Source: Mycolicibacter heraklionensis
GTDB taxonomy: Bacteria > Actinomycetota > Actinomycetes > Mycobacteriales > Mycobacteriaceae
DNA: 64,000 bases
Reading direction: 5' to 3'
Assembly: GCF_001021505.1 (NCBI RefSeq)
Contig: NZ_LDPO01000003.1
Span: 124,001-188,000, forward strand
Of this stretch, positions 36,308 through 45,532 are shown in pieces. The first letter of the stretch is position 1. The number at the start of each line of letters is the position of its first letter. The notes under the pieces are model-generated. The model worked only from the letters and a program-made list of their open reading frames with translations. It had not been told where the DNA came from and ran no database searches. The position numbers were made by a program, and so were the translations under genes.

Positions 36308-37548
36308 GCGTGACCGACGCGACCACCATTGTCACCACCGCAACGCCGGAGTATCCGATGAGCCGGGACGGCCGGTGCCCCTTTGCGCCGCCGCCGGAAA
36401 CCATGGCGCTGGCCGCGCAGCGGCCGCTGAGTCGGGTGCGGATCTGGGACGGCAGCACGCCGTGGCTGATCACTGGCTATGAGGCGGTGCGCACGCTGTT
36501 CTCCGATCCCCGCGTGAGCGTGGATGATCACCAGCCCGGCTTCCCGCACTGGAACGAGATGATGCGCGCCAGCGTCAATCACCGCCCCAAGTCGGTGTTC
36601 ACCACCGACGGCGCCGAACACATCCGGTACCGGCGAATCCTGTCCCCGGCGTTGACCATGAAGCGCGTCGAGGCGTTGAAGCCGGTGGCACAACGGATCA
36701 CCGACGAATACATCGACGCCATCCTGGCCGGGCCGCAACCAGCCGACCTGATCGAGGGATTCGCACTGCCGATTCCCTCCTTGGTCATCAGCGAACTGCT
36801 CGGCGTGCCCTATGAGGACCACGAGTTCTTCCAGCAGCACGCCACCATGGGCGTGGACCGCAACGCCACCTCCGACGACCTTGCCGAGGGCGCCACGGAA
36901 CTGTCCAAGTACCTGGTCCGGTTGCTGGAGGCCAGGATGGCCGAACCGGCCGACGACATGGTTTCCGAGCTGGGCAAGCGGGTGCGCAACGACGAGCTGT
37001 CGGTGCGCGAGGCTACCCAGCTGGGCACCGGGATGCTGATCGCCGGGCACGAGACCACCGCCAACATGATCGGCCTGGGCATCGTGGCGCTGCTGCACGA
37101 GCCCGACAAGATCGCCGAGAAGACCGCGGTGTTCCGTGGCGACGACGACGCCGCGATCGCCAATGCCGTCGAGGAACTCCTTCGCTACCTGTCGATCATC
37201 CACACCGGCCAGCGCCGGGTCGCCCTTGAGGACATCGAGATCGCCGGCGAGACCATCCGGGCCGGCGAGGGCATCATCATCGACCTGGCGCCGGCCAACT
37301 GGGATGCCTCGGTCTTCCCCGACCCGGAGGCATTGGACCTGGCGCGCCCGGCCCGCCAGCACATGGCGTTCGGTTTCGGTCCGCACCAGTGCGTCGGTCA
37401 GCAGCTGGCCCGCGCCGAGATGGTGATCGCCTTCCGCACCCTGTTCCGGCGCATCCCCACCCTGAAGCTGGCGGTGGGCATCGACGAGATCCCGTTCAAG
37501 AACGACCGGCTCGCCTACGGCGTCTACGAACTCCCCGTCACCTGGTAA
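36304..37548 (+). CDS. Cytochrome P450
   Basis: A 414-residue P450. The I-helix is LIAGHETTANMIG, the ExxR is EELLRYL and the heme loop is FGFGPHQCVGQQLAR with cysteine near residue 363. It follows its ferredoxin by overlap. The sequence type (AGHETT, HQCVGQ) is that of soluble actinobacterial P450s with small-molecule substrates. It probably starts oxidation of the substrate handled by the following hydrolases and CoA enzymes. Confidence 0.93.
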   Translation: MSVTDATTIVTTATPEYPMSRDGRCPFAPPPETMALAAQRPLSRVRIWDGSTPWLITGYEAVRTLFSDPRVSVDDHQPGFPHWNEMMRASVNHRPKSVFTTDGAEHIRYRRILSPALTMKRVEALKPVAQRITDEYIDAILAGPQPADLIEGFALPIPSLVISELLGVPYEDHEFFQQHATMGVDRNATSDDLAEGATELSKYLVRLLEARMAEPADDMVSELGKRVRNDELSVREATQLGTGMLIAGHETTANMIGLGIVALLHEPDKIAEKTAVFRGDDDAAIANAVEELLRYLSIIHTGQRRVALEDIEIAGETIRAGEGIIIDLAPANWDASVFPDPEALDLARPARQHMAFGFGPHQCVGQQLARAEMVIAFRTLFRRIPTLKLAVGIDEIPFKNDRLAYGVYELPVTW

Positions 37549-37572
37549 CCGCCCGATTGAAAGTGGATTGAC

Positions 37573-38754
37573 ATGTCCAGCACATCAACTCAAGACGCCG
37601 CGTTCTATCCCGCCGGCGGTTACGGGGCGCCCAAGGACCGTCACGGACAGGCCGGGGTCGGCACAAGTGATATCGGGCTGCCCGCCGGAACCGAAGTGTT
37701 CTCCGCCGACAACCACATCTCGATCGCCGACGACATCTTCTACCAGCGGTTCCCCGAGGACCTCAAGGACAAGGCGCCCCGGATCTGGTACGAGGACGGC
37801 GCGTACATGGTGGGCCGCAAGGGGCAGTCGTTCCTGCCGGGCGACTTCTCGGCGGTGCTCATGCAGTACGACGATCTGGCCGGCGCGGCCAGCAGCAATA
37901 TCGAGGCCCGGATCCAGGAGCTGGCCAGCGACGGCGTCGACAAGGAACTGGCGTTTCCGAACGCTGTACTCGCGTTGTTTCATTTCCCCGACAAAGAGCT
38001 GCGGGAGCGGGTATTCCGCATCTACAACGAGTACATGGCGGAGCTGCAGGAGCGGTCGAACGGTCACTTCTACGGGGTGGGCCTGATCAACTGGTGGGAC
38101 CCCGCCGGCACCCGGCGCACCCTGGAAGAACTGAAATCGTTGGGGCTCAAGACGTTCCTGCTGCCACTGAACCCAGGAAAGGACGACGACGGCAACATCA
38201 TCGACTTCGGCGCGCACGTGATGGACCCGGTGTGGGATGAGATCGAGCAGGCCGGGCTACCGATCACCCACCACATCGGTGAAACCCCGCCGAAGACGCC
38301 CTGCGAGGTCAACAGCGTCGTGGTGGGCATGATGGTCAATGTGGACTCGTTCCGCGAGCAGTTCGCCAAGTACATCTTCTCCGGCATCCTGGACCGTCAC
38401 CCGGGGCTGCGGATCGGCTGGTTCGAAGGCGGGATCGCCTGGGTTCCCACCGCTTTGCAGGACGCCGAGCACCTGCTCGCCTCCTATCAGCACATGTTCA
38501 CCCATCAACTGCAGCACGGCATCCGGCAGTACTGGGACACCCACATGAGCGCGTCGTTCATGGTCGACCCACTCGGTTTGCGACTGATCGACCAGATCGG
38601 GGTGGACAAGGTGATGTGGTCGTCGGACTATCCGCACAACGAGAGCACCTTTGGCTACTCGGAGAAGTCGCTGGCCAACGTTGTCGCAGCCCTGGGACCG
38701 CAGGACGCGGCGAAAGTGGTGAGCGGCAATATCAAAGCGTTCCTGGGGGTTTGA
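37573..38754 (+). CDS. Amidohydrolase family protein
   Basis: A 393-residue amidohydrolase_2 protein. An N-terminal VFSADNHISI corresponds to the D-x-N-H metal strand, ITHHIGE near residue 235 to the barrel histidine and VMWSSDYPHNEST near residue 355 to the final aspartate. Related to the proteins at 1-343 and 54978. Members act as decarboxylases or hydrolases on ring-derived acids. It starts 24 bp after the P450 gene and its stop overlaps the next start by 1 bp. Confidence 0.87.
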   Translation: MSSTSTQDAAFYPAGGYGAPKDRHGQAGVGTSDIGLPAGTEVFSADNHISIADDIFYQRFPEDLKDKAPRIWYEDGAYMVGRKGQSFLPGDFSAVLMQYDDLAGAASSNIEARIQELASDGVDKELAFPNAVLALFHFPDKELRERVFRIYNEYMAELQERSNGHFYGVGLINWWDPAGTRRTLEELKSLGLKTFLLPLNPGKDDDGNIIDFGAHVMDPVWDEIEQAGLPITHHIGETPPKTPCEVNSVVVGMMVNVDSFREQFAKYIFSGILDRHPGLRIGWFEGGIAWVPTALQDAEHLLASYQHMFTHQLQHGIRQYWDTHMSASFMVDPLGLRLIDQIGVDKVMWSSDYPHNESTFGYSEKSLANVVAALGPQDAAKVVSGNIKAFLGV

Positions 38755-39968
38755 TGGTGGCTGCTGCGGCAACGCTGTCGGCCGTGACCGGCAACGTTGA
38801 GATCGCAGAAGTCCCGGACCGGCCCCGGCTGCGCCGGGAGACCGGTGCCCGGCTGCGGGCGGCGATGGCCGAGCGGGGCATCGATGCCCTGGTGCTGCTG
38901 GGCAACAACGCCGTCACCTACGCCACCGGCACCGGCTGGCGGCTGGGCGACGCCGGTCTGTCCCACATCGATCGACCGGTGGCCGTGGTCCTTGCCGACG
39001 ACCCGTGGCCGCATCTGTTCACACCGCTGCGGGACGGCTGGGAGTCAGGTCTGGGCGCTGTCCACCTGCACGGGCCGGCGTTCCTCGAATGTGACGAAGG
39101 TGTAGACCAATTCGCCCGAGTCATCGCCGAGCTGATCCCGGGCACCGCCGTGGTCGGGGTCGACGAATGCACCGGTGCCATGCGGCGCGCCCACCATCGG
39201 CTGTTCGCGGCGCGGCGGCCAGTGGACGCCGCGCAGGTGGTCAACGCCGCCAAACTGACCAAGACCGCCGATGAGCTGTCGTGCCTCCGCACCGCATGCC
39301 GGATCACCGGGCAGGCGATGGCCGAGGTGCAGGCGAGACTGGAGCCCGGCGTCCGTCAGCGCGAGCTATCGGCGCACTTTCTGCGGCGGGCTTTCGAATT
39401 CGGCGCAGACGCCGTCATGCTCGAACCGATCTGGCAGGTGATGACCGACGGCAGAGCCGCCGGTGACCTGCCGCTGGTGACCCCCGGCCGCGAGCTGACC
39501 GCGGGCGATGTGGTGTGGTCTGACGCCTCGATCGGCTACGGCGGGTACTGCTCGGCCTTCGGCCGCACTTGGGTCGTCGGAGCCGACCCGACACCACGCC
39601 AGCAGGCGCAGTTTCGGCAGTGGCGTGAGATCCTGTCCGCCGTACTGAACGTGACGCGGGCCGGCGTCACCGCCGGAGACCTGGCCCGGGTGGCCACTGC
39701 CGCCAACGGTGGACGGCGGCCATGGTTGCCGCACGGCTACCTCGGCCACGGCCTTGGCGTGACTGCCGGCGAGGCGCCGATGATCGGCTCCGACCTGGGT
39801 ACGGAGTTCGACGAGAACTTCGTGTTCGAGCCCGGCATGGTGCTGGTGCTGGAGCCGATGGTGTGGGAGGCCGGCACCGGCGGCTACCGCAGCAAGCACG
39901 TGGTGGCGATCACCGAGGATGGCTTCCTCTCCCTGACCGACGACCCCCACACGCCCTATGCGTACTGA
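38754..39968 (+). CDS. M24 (creatinase/prolidase-fold) protein with altered metal site
   Basis: A 404-residue two-domain M24 protein. The pita-bread domain is recognisable, but the five metal ligands are incomplete. The first Asp is kept in GDVVWSDASIG and the His in LGHGLG, and one Glu in VLVLEPMV. The second Asp of GYCSDFGRT is Ala (GYCSAFGRT) and the last Glu of the R-x-E motif is Lys (YRSKHVVAIT). It probably cannot bind two metals as a peptidase does. It overlaps a second M24 gene by 11 bp. Confidence 0.83.
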   Translation: MVAAAATLSAVTGNVEIAEVPDRPRLRRETGARLRAAMAERGIDALVLLGNNAVTYATGTGWRLGDAGLSHIDRPVAVVLADDPWPHLFTPLRDGWESGLGAVHLHGPAFLECDEGVDQFARVIAELIPGTAVVGVDECTGAMRRAHHRLFAARRPVDAAQVVNAAKLTKTADELSCLRTACRITGQAMAEVQARLEPGVRQRELSAHFLRRAFEFGADAVMLEPIWQVMTDGRAAGDLPLVTPGRELTAGDVVWSDASIGYGGYCSAFGRTWVVGADPTPRQQAQFRQWREILSAVLNVTRAGVTAGDLARVATAANGGRRPWLPHGYLGHGLGVTAGEAPMIGSDLGTEFDENFVFEPGMVLVLEPMVWEAGTGGYRSKHVVAITEDGFLSLTDDPHTPYAY

Positions 39969-41073
39969 GATTGCGCCGGACGCGCCGGCGCTGCGCTATG
40001 GGCGACGGGACCGCGCACTGGCCCAGATGGAAGCCCACGACCTCGACGTGCTGGTGTTGGGGCGCCAGGCCAACGTCCGCTACGTCGCCGGCACTCCGCA
40101 GCGCTGGATGGCGGGCACCCGTTCGTTTGCTCCCAACTGCGTACTGGTGCGCGCAAGCGGTGCCGTGCACCTGCTGAGCTCTTCGGAACAAGGCGTACCC
40201 GAGGACATTCCGCACGATCACCTGAACGAGGTTTCGTGGAATCCGACGAACATCATTGCCGCGCTGGCGCTTCTCGACGGGGCGCTGACCGCGCGACGGG
40301 TGGGAACCGACGCGATGTCACCGCTGTTCGCCCAACTGCTCCCGCTGGCCTTCCCCCGAGCCGAACTCGTCGACGGGGAACCCGCCATGCGGGCCGCGCG
40401 GTCCGTCAAGACCGCCGAGGAAGTCGCGGCGCTGCGGACCGCGGTCGCGGGCGCTGATTCGGCGCTGGCAGCGGCGGCGAGCGCATTGGAGGACGGCGTC
40501 AGCGAACAGACGTTGACCGGGGTACTGATGGAGGCGATGACCGCGGGAGGTGACAGCACCCCGGCCAACCAAGACGTCGCCTGGGTGACCTCGCGGGAAC
40601 ACCCGTGGCGGCGTGCGAGCGGCGACGGCAGAGTTCGGGCCGGGGATCTCGTTGCCATCTCGGCAGCTGTGCTCGCCGGTGGCTACCTCGGTGAGGTGGG
40701 ACGCACCTTCGCGGTCGGCGGCCCGCCCGACGGTAACACCGCTGCTCTCTACCGGCGCTGGGATGCGCTGTGGGAGAAGCTGTCCGGTTCCTGCCGTCCC
40801 GGTGCGCCGGGCAGCGCGCTGTTGAGTGCCTACGCCGCCGCCGGGGAGCCGTCGCCGCCGGTTCCCGTGGCACACGGCCTGGGTCTGGGATTCGACCCAC
40901 CGGTGGTATCGGCTCTCCTGCCGCGGACCGCGGCTGCCGGACGGTTGGAGCCGGGCATGGTGCTGGCCGTCACCGGTTACGTGTTCGAACCCGGGGTGGG
41001 TTCGGTCTTCGGACGCCAGTCCGTACTGATCACCGAAGACGGCCACGAAGTTTTGACCACCAGTCCGAGTTAA
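39958..41073 (+). CDS. M24-fold protein lacking most metal ligands
   Basis: A 371-residue creatinase-fold protein. Against the M24 pattern, the first Asp is lost (GDLVAISAAV), the second is Glu (LGEVGRTF), the His is kept (AHGLGLGF), the first Glu is Thr (LAVTGYVF) and the last Glu is Gln or Arg (GRQSVLIT). A metal-peptidase role is therefore unlikely; creatinase itself is a metal-free member of this fold. The overlap with the upstream gene suggests a heterodimer that acts on a CoA or ring intermediate. Confidence 0.83.
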   Translation: MRTEIAPDAPALRYGRRDRALAQMEAHDLDVLVLGRQANVRYVAGTPQRWMAGTRSFAPNCVLVRASGAVHLLSSSEQGVPEDIPHDHLNEVSWNPTNIIAALALLDGALTARRVGTDAMSPLFAQLLPLAFPRAELVDGEPAMRAARSVKTAEEVAALRTAVAGADSALAAAASALEDGVSEQTLTGVLMEAMTAGGDSTPANQDVAWVTSREHPWRRASGDGRVRAGDLVAISAAVLAGGYLGEVGRTFAVGGPPDGNTAALYRRWDALWEKLSGSCRPGAPGSALLSAYAAAGEPSPPVPVAHGLGLGFDPPVVSALLPRTAAAGRLEPGMVLAVTGYVFEPGVGSVFGRQSVLITEDGHEVLTTSPS

Positions 41074-41088
41074 AGGAGCAGACCGCGA

Positions 41089-42054
41089 ATGTCCGACACG
41101 ACAGGGTCTTCCGCGAGGCCGTCCGCGGAGGAGATCATCCGCTACCACAAGGACCCGGCTACCAAGATCGCCACCATCACGTTCGACCGACCCGAGTATC
41201 TCAATGCTCCGACGTCATCGGCGCGGCTGCGCTACGCGGATCTGCTGCGCGGGGCCAGCGTGGACAACGACGTCAAAGTGGTGGTGATCCGCGGTGTCGG
41301 GGACAACCTGGGCAGCGGTGCCGACCTGCCCGAGTTCATGGAAGGCGTCGACGAGCCGGAGAAGCGTTTGGCCGAGCTGCGTTTGGAAGGCATGGATGTC
41401 AACTATCCGCCCAAGGGCACCTTTCGCAACGGCGCCACCATCAGCGCCTGGTACGCCAACGTGCAGGCCGGCAACCGGCCGCTGCAGGAGCTCAAGAAGA
41501 TCAGCATCGTCGAAGCCAAGGGCTACTGCTACGGCTGGCACTTCTATCAGGCCGCCGACGCCGATCTGGTGATCTCCAGCGACGACGCGCTGTTCGGCCA
41601 CCCGTCGTTCCGCTACTACGGTTGGGGACCACGGATGTGGACCTGGGTGCAGATGATGGGGCTGCGCAAGTTCTCCGAAATGGTTTTCACCGGCCGGCCT
41701 TTCACCGCCGCCGACATGGAGAAGTGCAACTTCCTCAACAAGGTGGTCCCGCGGGAGGAGCTCGAAGCCGAAGTCGACAAGTACGCACTGGCCTGCGCAC
41801 GTAACCGCCCGGTCGACACCGTGTTCATGCAGAAGATGTTCTTCGAGGTGTACAAGCAGCATCAGGGCGAGTACATGGGCAGTCTGCTGTCGGCGTTCTT
41901 CGAGTCGATGGGCTCCGGTGTGGCGCCCGACGCCGACGACCTGATGCTCGACGACGCCATCGAATCCGGTCTGTCCGGAGCCGTCAAGGACAACGACTCG
42001 AGGTTCCCGCCGGACTTCCGGCTGAGCAAGTCCAGCCGCGACAAGGAATCCTGA
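41089..42054 (+). CDS. Crotonase (enoyl-CoA hydratase/isomerase) family protein, atypical active site
   Basis: A 321-residue crotonase-fold protein. IATITFDRPEYLNAP and VVVIRGVGDNLGSGADL mark the CoA-binding region and EAKGYCYGWHFYQAADADLV the oxyanion-loop helix. The two catalytic glutamates of the hydratases are not at their places (G-W-H-F; FGHPSFRYYG), so a different reaction, such as hydrolysis or C-C cleavage, is possible. AAAGGAGC precedes the ATG. It lies between the M24 pair and a CoA-transferase. Confidence 0.85.
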   Translation: MSDTTGSSARPSAEEIIRYHKDPATKIATITFDRPEYLNAPTSSARLRYADLLRGASVDNDVKVVVIRGVGDNLGSGADLPEFMEGVDEPEKRLAELRLEGMDVNYPPKGTFRNGATISAWYANVQAGNRPLQELKKISIVEAKGYCYGWHFYQAADADLVISSDDALFGHPSFRYYGWGPRMWTWVQMMGLRKFSEMVFTGRPFTAADMEKCNFLNKVVPREELEAEVDKYALACARNRPVDTVFMQKMFFEVYKQHQGEYMGSLLSAFFESMGSGVAPDADDLMLDDAIESGLSGAVKDNDSRFPPDFRLSKSSRDKES

Positions 42055-42058
42055 CGCC

Positions 42059-44461
42059 GTGGCACCGCTGCACGGCTACCTCGTCGTCGACCTGTCCGAC
42101 GGTATCGCCGGTGCGTACGCCACCAAGATGCTCGCCGACGGCGGCGCGACGGTGATCAACGTCGAACCGCCCGAAGGTGATTCGTTGCGGGGCTGGTCGG
42201 CTTCGGGAGCGGGGGTCGACGTCGACGCCGGCGGGGCGCTGTTCAGCTTTCTGGGCTGCTCCAAACACAGTGTCGTCGCCGACCCAGGCAACGTCGACGA
42301 CATTGAGTTCGTACACCGGTTGCTGGACTCCGCCGACGCGGTGGCGTGGTCGCCGGACGGGGCCGTCGGTCGCCACCCGTCGTTGGCGCCGGCCGAGATT
42401 CATCGGCGTCACCCGCATCTGGTGGTCACCGCCATCACGCCCTTCGGGCTGGACGGGCCGTGGTGCGACCGCCCGGCCACCGAGTTCACCCTGCAGGCCT
42501 GGTCGGGGGGAGCGGTCGGCCTTGGGCGTGGGTCGCAGGATCGCGCACCGGTACACATCGGCGGGCAGGTCGGGGACTGGCTCGCCGGGGCCTACGCGGC
42601 GGCGATGACGTTGGCGTCGCGGGTCCGCGCAATGCGCGACGGCCGCGGCGAACTGATCGACCTGTCCGCACTGGAAGTCCAGATCCTCGGCCTCACTTAC
42701 TATCCCGTCACCTACTTCCAGGCCCTCGATCGTCCTTGGCGGTCCGAACGCAGGCCGACGGTGCCCGGCGTGGCCGAGGCCGCCGACGGCCTGGTCGCCC
42801 TGGGCTGCGGCACCGCGCAGCAGTGGTTCGACCTGTGCGCAATGTCGGGTCACGACGAGTGGATCGACGAGAACTCGCCGCTGTCGATCACCGAGCAGGC
42901 GAACCTGCACGCTCCGGCACTGTACGAGTGGGTCCGCAATCACAAGGTCGACGATGTCCGCGATCTGGCGTCGGCGTTCCGGATACCCAACTCGCCCGTC
43001 GGCAACGGCGAGAACATACCGACGTTTGATCATTTCCGGCATCGCCAGGTGTTCACCCGCAATCCCCGAGACGGATTCCTCCAGCCTGTCCCGCCCTATC
43101 GGCTGAGCGGTGTGGCGTTGCCGCCGCCGACTTCGGCGCCCCGCCTGGGCGAACACACCGACGTCTACCGGCGGTCACCGCCGGTACGGCGCGACGTCCC
43201 GGCCTCGCAACCGGCCGGGGATGGACTGCCGCTCAGCGGTATACGTGTGCTGGACATGACCACCTTCTGGGCCGGACCCTCGTGCACACACCTGCTGGCC
43301 ATGCTCGGCGCCGAGGTGATCCACCTCGAGTCGACCCGGCATCCCGACGGCACCCGGCTGATCGCCGGAATACCGGTCAGCGAGGAGTTGTGGTGGGAGA
43401 AGTCCCCGATCTTCTCCGCGCTGAATACCAACAAGAAGGGCCTGACGCTGGACTTCCAGACCGCGGCCGGCCGCGACGTACTGCATCGGCTGATCGCCGG
43501 CTGCGATGTCATCGTCGAGAACTTCACCCCCCGCGTCATCGAAAACCTGGGCCTGGACTTCGCATTCGTGCAGTCGCTGCGAAACGACGTGATCATGCTT
43601 CGGATGCCCGGCTTCGGTCTGGACGGTCCGTGGCGGGACAACCCGGCGTTCGCCTACGTCATCGAGGATGCCGCTGGGCTGGCCTGGCTGACCGGCTACC
43701 CCGACCGCAACCCCTACGAGCCGTACTCGATCGGCGACCCGAACGCCGGTGTGCACGCGCTGACGGGCCTGCTGCTGGCCCTGGAGCACCGTCGTCGCAC
43801 CGGCGAGGGCGTGCTGGTGGAGGCGGCCATGATCGACGCCGCACTCAACATCGCCGCCGAGCAGGTGATCGAATACTCCGCCAATGGTGCGCTGCTACAA
43901 CGTGACGGAAACCGCGGACCCGCCGCCGCCCCGCAGAATTTCTACCAGACCGCCGGTATCGACGAATTCGGCAGGGAGGACTGCTGGGTGGCGATTGCGG
44001 TCGCCACCGATGAGCAGTGGACGGGCCTGCGCGCCGCGCTGGGCGACCCGTCCTGGGCCGCTGATCCGGCGCTCTCAGACGCCGCCGGACGCCGCGCCCG
44101 CCACGACCTCATCGACGAACAGCTGTCCGGCTGGTGCGCGGCCCGCAGCGCCGACGACGTCGTCGAAGCACTGTGGGAGGCCGGCGTACCGGCCGCCAAG
44201 GTGATGCAACCGCACCGCCAGACCGAGTTGCCGCAGTTGGCCGAGCGGGATTTCTTCGAGCAGGTCGATCACCCGGTCAACGGCCCCGCGCCGCACAGCA
44301 CGTTGCCGGCCCGAATGTCGCGGGGGCCGCGGCGTATTCATAACCGCCCCGCGCCGCTGCTGGGCCAGCACAATCACGAACTGCTTCGCGAGCTCGGCCT
44401 CACCGAGGACGAGATTGCCGCGTTGGCGGCCGACGGGGTTATCGGCAACGCACCCGGATAG
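42059..44461 (+). CDS. Fused two-domain CaiB/BaiF CoA-transferase
   Basis: An 800-residue protein made of two class III CoA-transferase domains in tandem (about residues 1-375 and 395-800). Each has the RxLD/VVDL start and the GxExIxVE-like strand. A candidate catalytic Asp is present in both: QVGDWLAG near residue 172 and SIGDPNAG near residue 560. Domain 2 is the better match to the usual family (FGLDGPWRDNPAFAYVIED). The GTG at 42059 follows the crotonase by 4 bp. The two domains may form the interlocked dimer within one chain. Confidence 0.88.
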   Translation: MAPLHGYLVVDLSDGIAGAYATKMLADGGATVINVEPPEGDSLRGWSASGAGVDVDAGGALFSFLGCSKHSVVADPGNVDDIEFVHRLLDSADAVAWSPDGAVGRHPSLAPAEIHRRHPHLVVTAITPFGLDGPWCDRPATEFTLQAWSGGAVGLGRGSQDRAPVHIGGQVGDWLAGAYAAAMTLASRVRAMRDGRGELIDLSALEVQILGLTYYPVTYFQALDRPWRSERRPTVPGVAEAADGLVALGCGTAQQWFDLCAMSGHDEWIDENSPLSITEQANLHAPALYEWVRNHKVDDVRDLASAFRIPNSPVGNGENIPTFDHFRHRQVFTRNPRDGFLQPVPPYRLSGVALPPPTSAPRLGEHTDVYRRSPPVRRDVPASQPAGDGLPLSGIRVLDMTTFWAGPSCTHLLAMLGAEVIHLESTRHPDGTRLIAGIPVSEELWWEKSPIFSALNTNKKGLTLDFQTAAGRDVLHRLIAGCDVIVENFTPRVIENLGLDFAFVQSLRNDVIMLRMPGFGLDGPWRDNPAFAYVIEDAAGLAWLTGYPDRNPYEPYSIGDPNAGVHALTGLLLALEHRRRTGEGVLVEAAMIDAALNIAAEQVIEYSANGALLQRDGNRGPAAAPQNFYQTAGIDEFGREDCWVAIAVATDEQWTGLRAALGDPSWAADPALSDAAGRRARHDLIDEQLSGWCAARSADDVVEALWEAGVPAAKVMQPHRQTELPQLAERDFFEQVDHPVNGPAPHSTLPARMSRGPRRIHNRPAPLLGQHNHELLRELGLTEDEIAALAADGVIGNAPG

Positions 44462-44479
44462 GGCGGTGGGCTATCGCCC
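44461..44479. terminator. Possible bidirectional terminator hairpin
   Basis: GGGCG and CGCCC arms with a 9 nt loop lie exactly between two converging genes (stops at 44461 and 44471). There is no T-run, so intrinsic termination is only a guess. Confidence 0.3.
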
Positions 44480-45532
44480 GGTGCGGTTGATCGAGTGCAC
44501 CAGCTCGATCGCGGTGCCCAGCGTGGCGATCCGGTCTTCGAGGCGCTCGCCGGCCGGGTAGACCCGCACGGTGTCCACGCCGGCGTCGCACCAGACCTGC
44601 AGGCGGTCCCGAACCATCGAGGCGGTGCCGATCAGGGTGGTGGCCAGGACCATCTCGTCGGTGATCAGCGCGGCGGCGCCCTCCCGGTCGCCGGCCTGCC
44701 AGCGTTCCTTGACGGCAGCGGCGACCTCGGACCAGCCCTGGCGACTGTAGGCCTGGTTGTAGAAATTGGTACTGGCCGAACCCATTCCGCCCAGGCTGAA
44801 GGCCAGCTCGGCCTTGCGGCTGTCGATCAGCTCCTTCAGATGCTGCTCGTCGCTGGCGAACGACACCTCTGCGCCCTGGCAGATGTCGAGGTCCGCCCTG
44901 GTGCGCCCGGAGCGGGCCAGACCGTCGTCGAGGTGGGTGAAGTAGGCCGTGTCGGCGCCCTCGGGCACGAAGCTGGTGCCCAGCCAGCCGTCGGCGACTT
45001 CGCCGGTCAGCGTCAGCATCGCCGGGGTCAGGCTGGCCAGGTACAGCGGGATCTGGTGTTCGGCGCGCATCGACAACCGCATGGGCTTGGTACCAGAGCC
45101 GGAGCGGGGGATCTGGAAGTGCTTGCCGCTATGGGAGATTCGGTCTCCGGCGATCGCCTGCCGGATGATGTCGATGGTCTCGCGCATCCGGCCGAGCGGC
45201 CGGACGAAGGGCTGACCGTGCAGCCCCTCGATGACCTGGGGGCCCGAGGCGCCCAGACCGAGCAGGAACCGGCCCCCGGAGAGGTTGGACAGCGTGATGG
45301 CGGCTTGGGCGATGGCGACCGGCGTCCGGGTGGACAGCTGGATGATCCCGGATCCCAGCAGCATTCGGTCGGTGCACGCGGCGTAGTAGCCCAGGGCGGA
45401 GACCGCGTCCGCGCCCCATGCCTCGGCGACCCAGCAGACGTCCAGGCCCATCTTCTCGGCCTCGCGGACCAGCAACTTCTGGTGTTCCCAGCTGCCGACG
45501 CTGGCTGCCTCCAGCGTGATGGCCGCGCGCAT
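44471..45532 (-). CDS. LLM class F420/flavin-dependent oxidoreductase
   Basis: A 353-residue luciferase-like protein (VCWVAEAWGADAVSALGYYA; LGSGIIQLSTRTPVAIAQAA; GGRFLLGLGASGPQVIEG). The GLGASGPQV block is typical of mycobacterial F420-dependent LLM enzymes. The start overlaps the SRPBCC gene stop by 1 bp, so it is the third gene of the TetR-SRPBCC-LLM unit. The substrate is unknown. Confidence 0.87.
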   Translation of the reverse strand: MRAAITLEAASVGSWEHQKLLVREAEKMGLDVCWVAEAWGADAVSALGYYAACTDRMLLGSGIIQLSTRTPVAIAQAAITLSNLSGGRFLLGLGASGPQVIEGLHGQPFVRPLGRMRETIDIIRQAIAGDRISHSGKHFQIPRSGSGTKPMRLSMRAEHQIPLYLASLTPAMLTLTGEVADGWLGTSFVPEGADTAYFTHLDDGLARSGRTRADLDICQGAEVSFASDEQHLKELIDSRKAELAFSLGGMGSASTNFYNQAYSRQGWSEVAAAVKERWQAGDREGAAALITDEMVLATTLIGTASMVRDRLQVWCDAGVDTVRVYPAGERLEDRIATLGTAIELVHSINRTGR

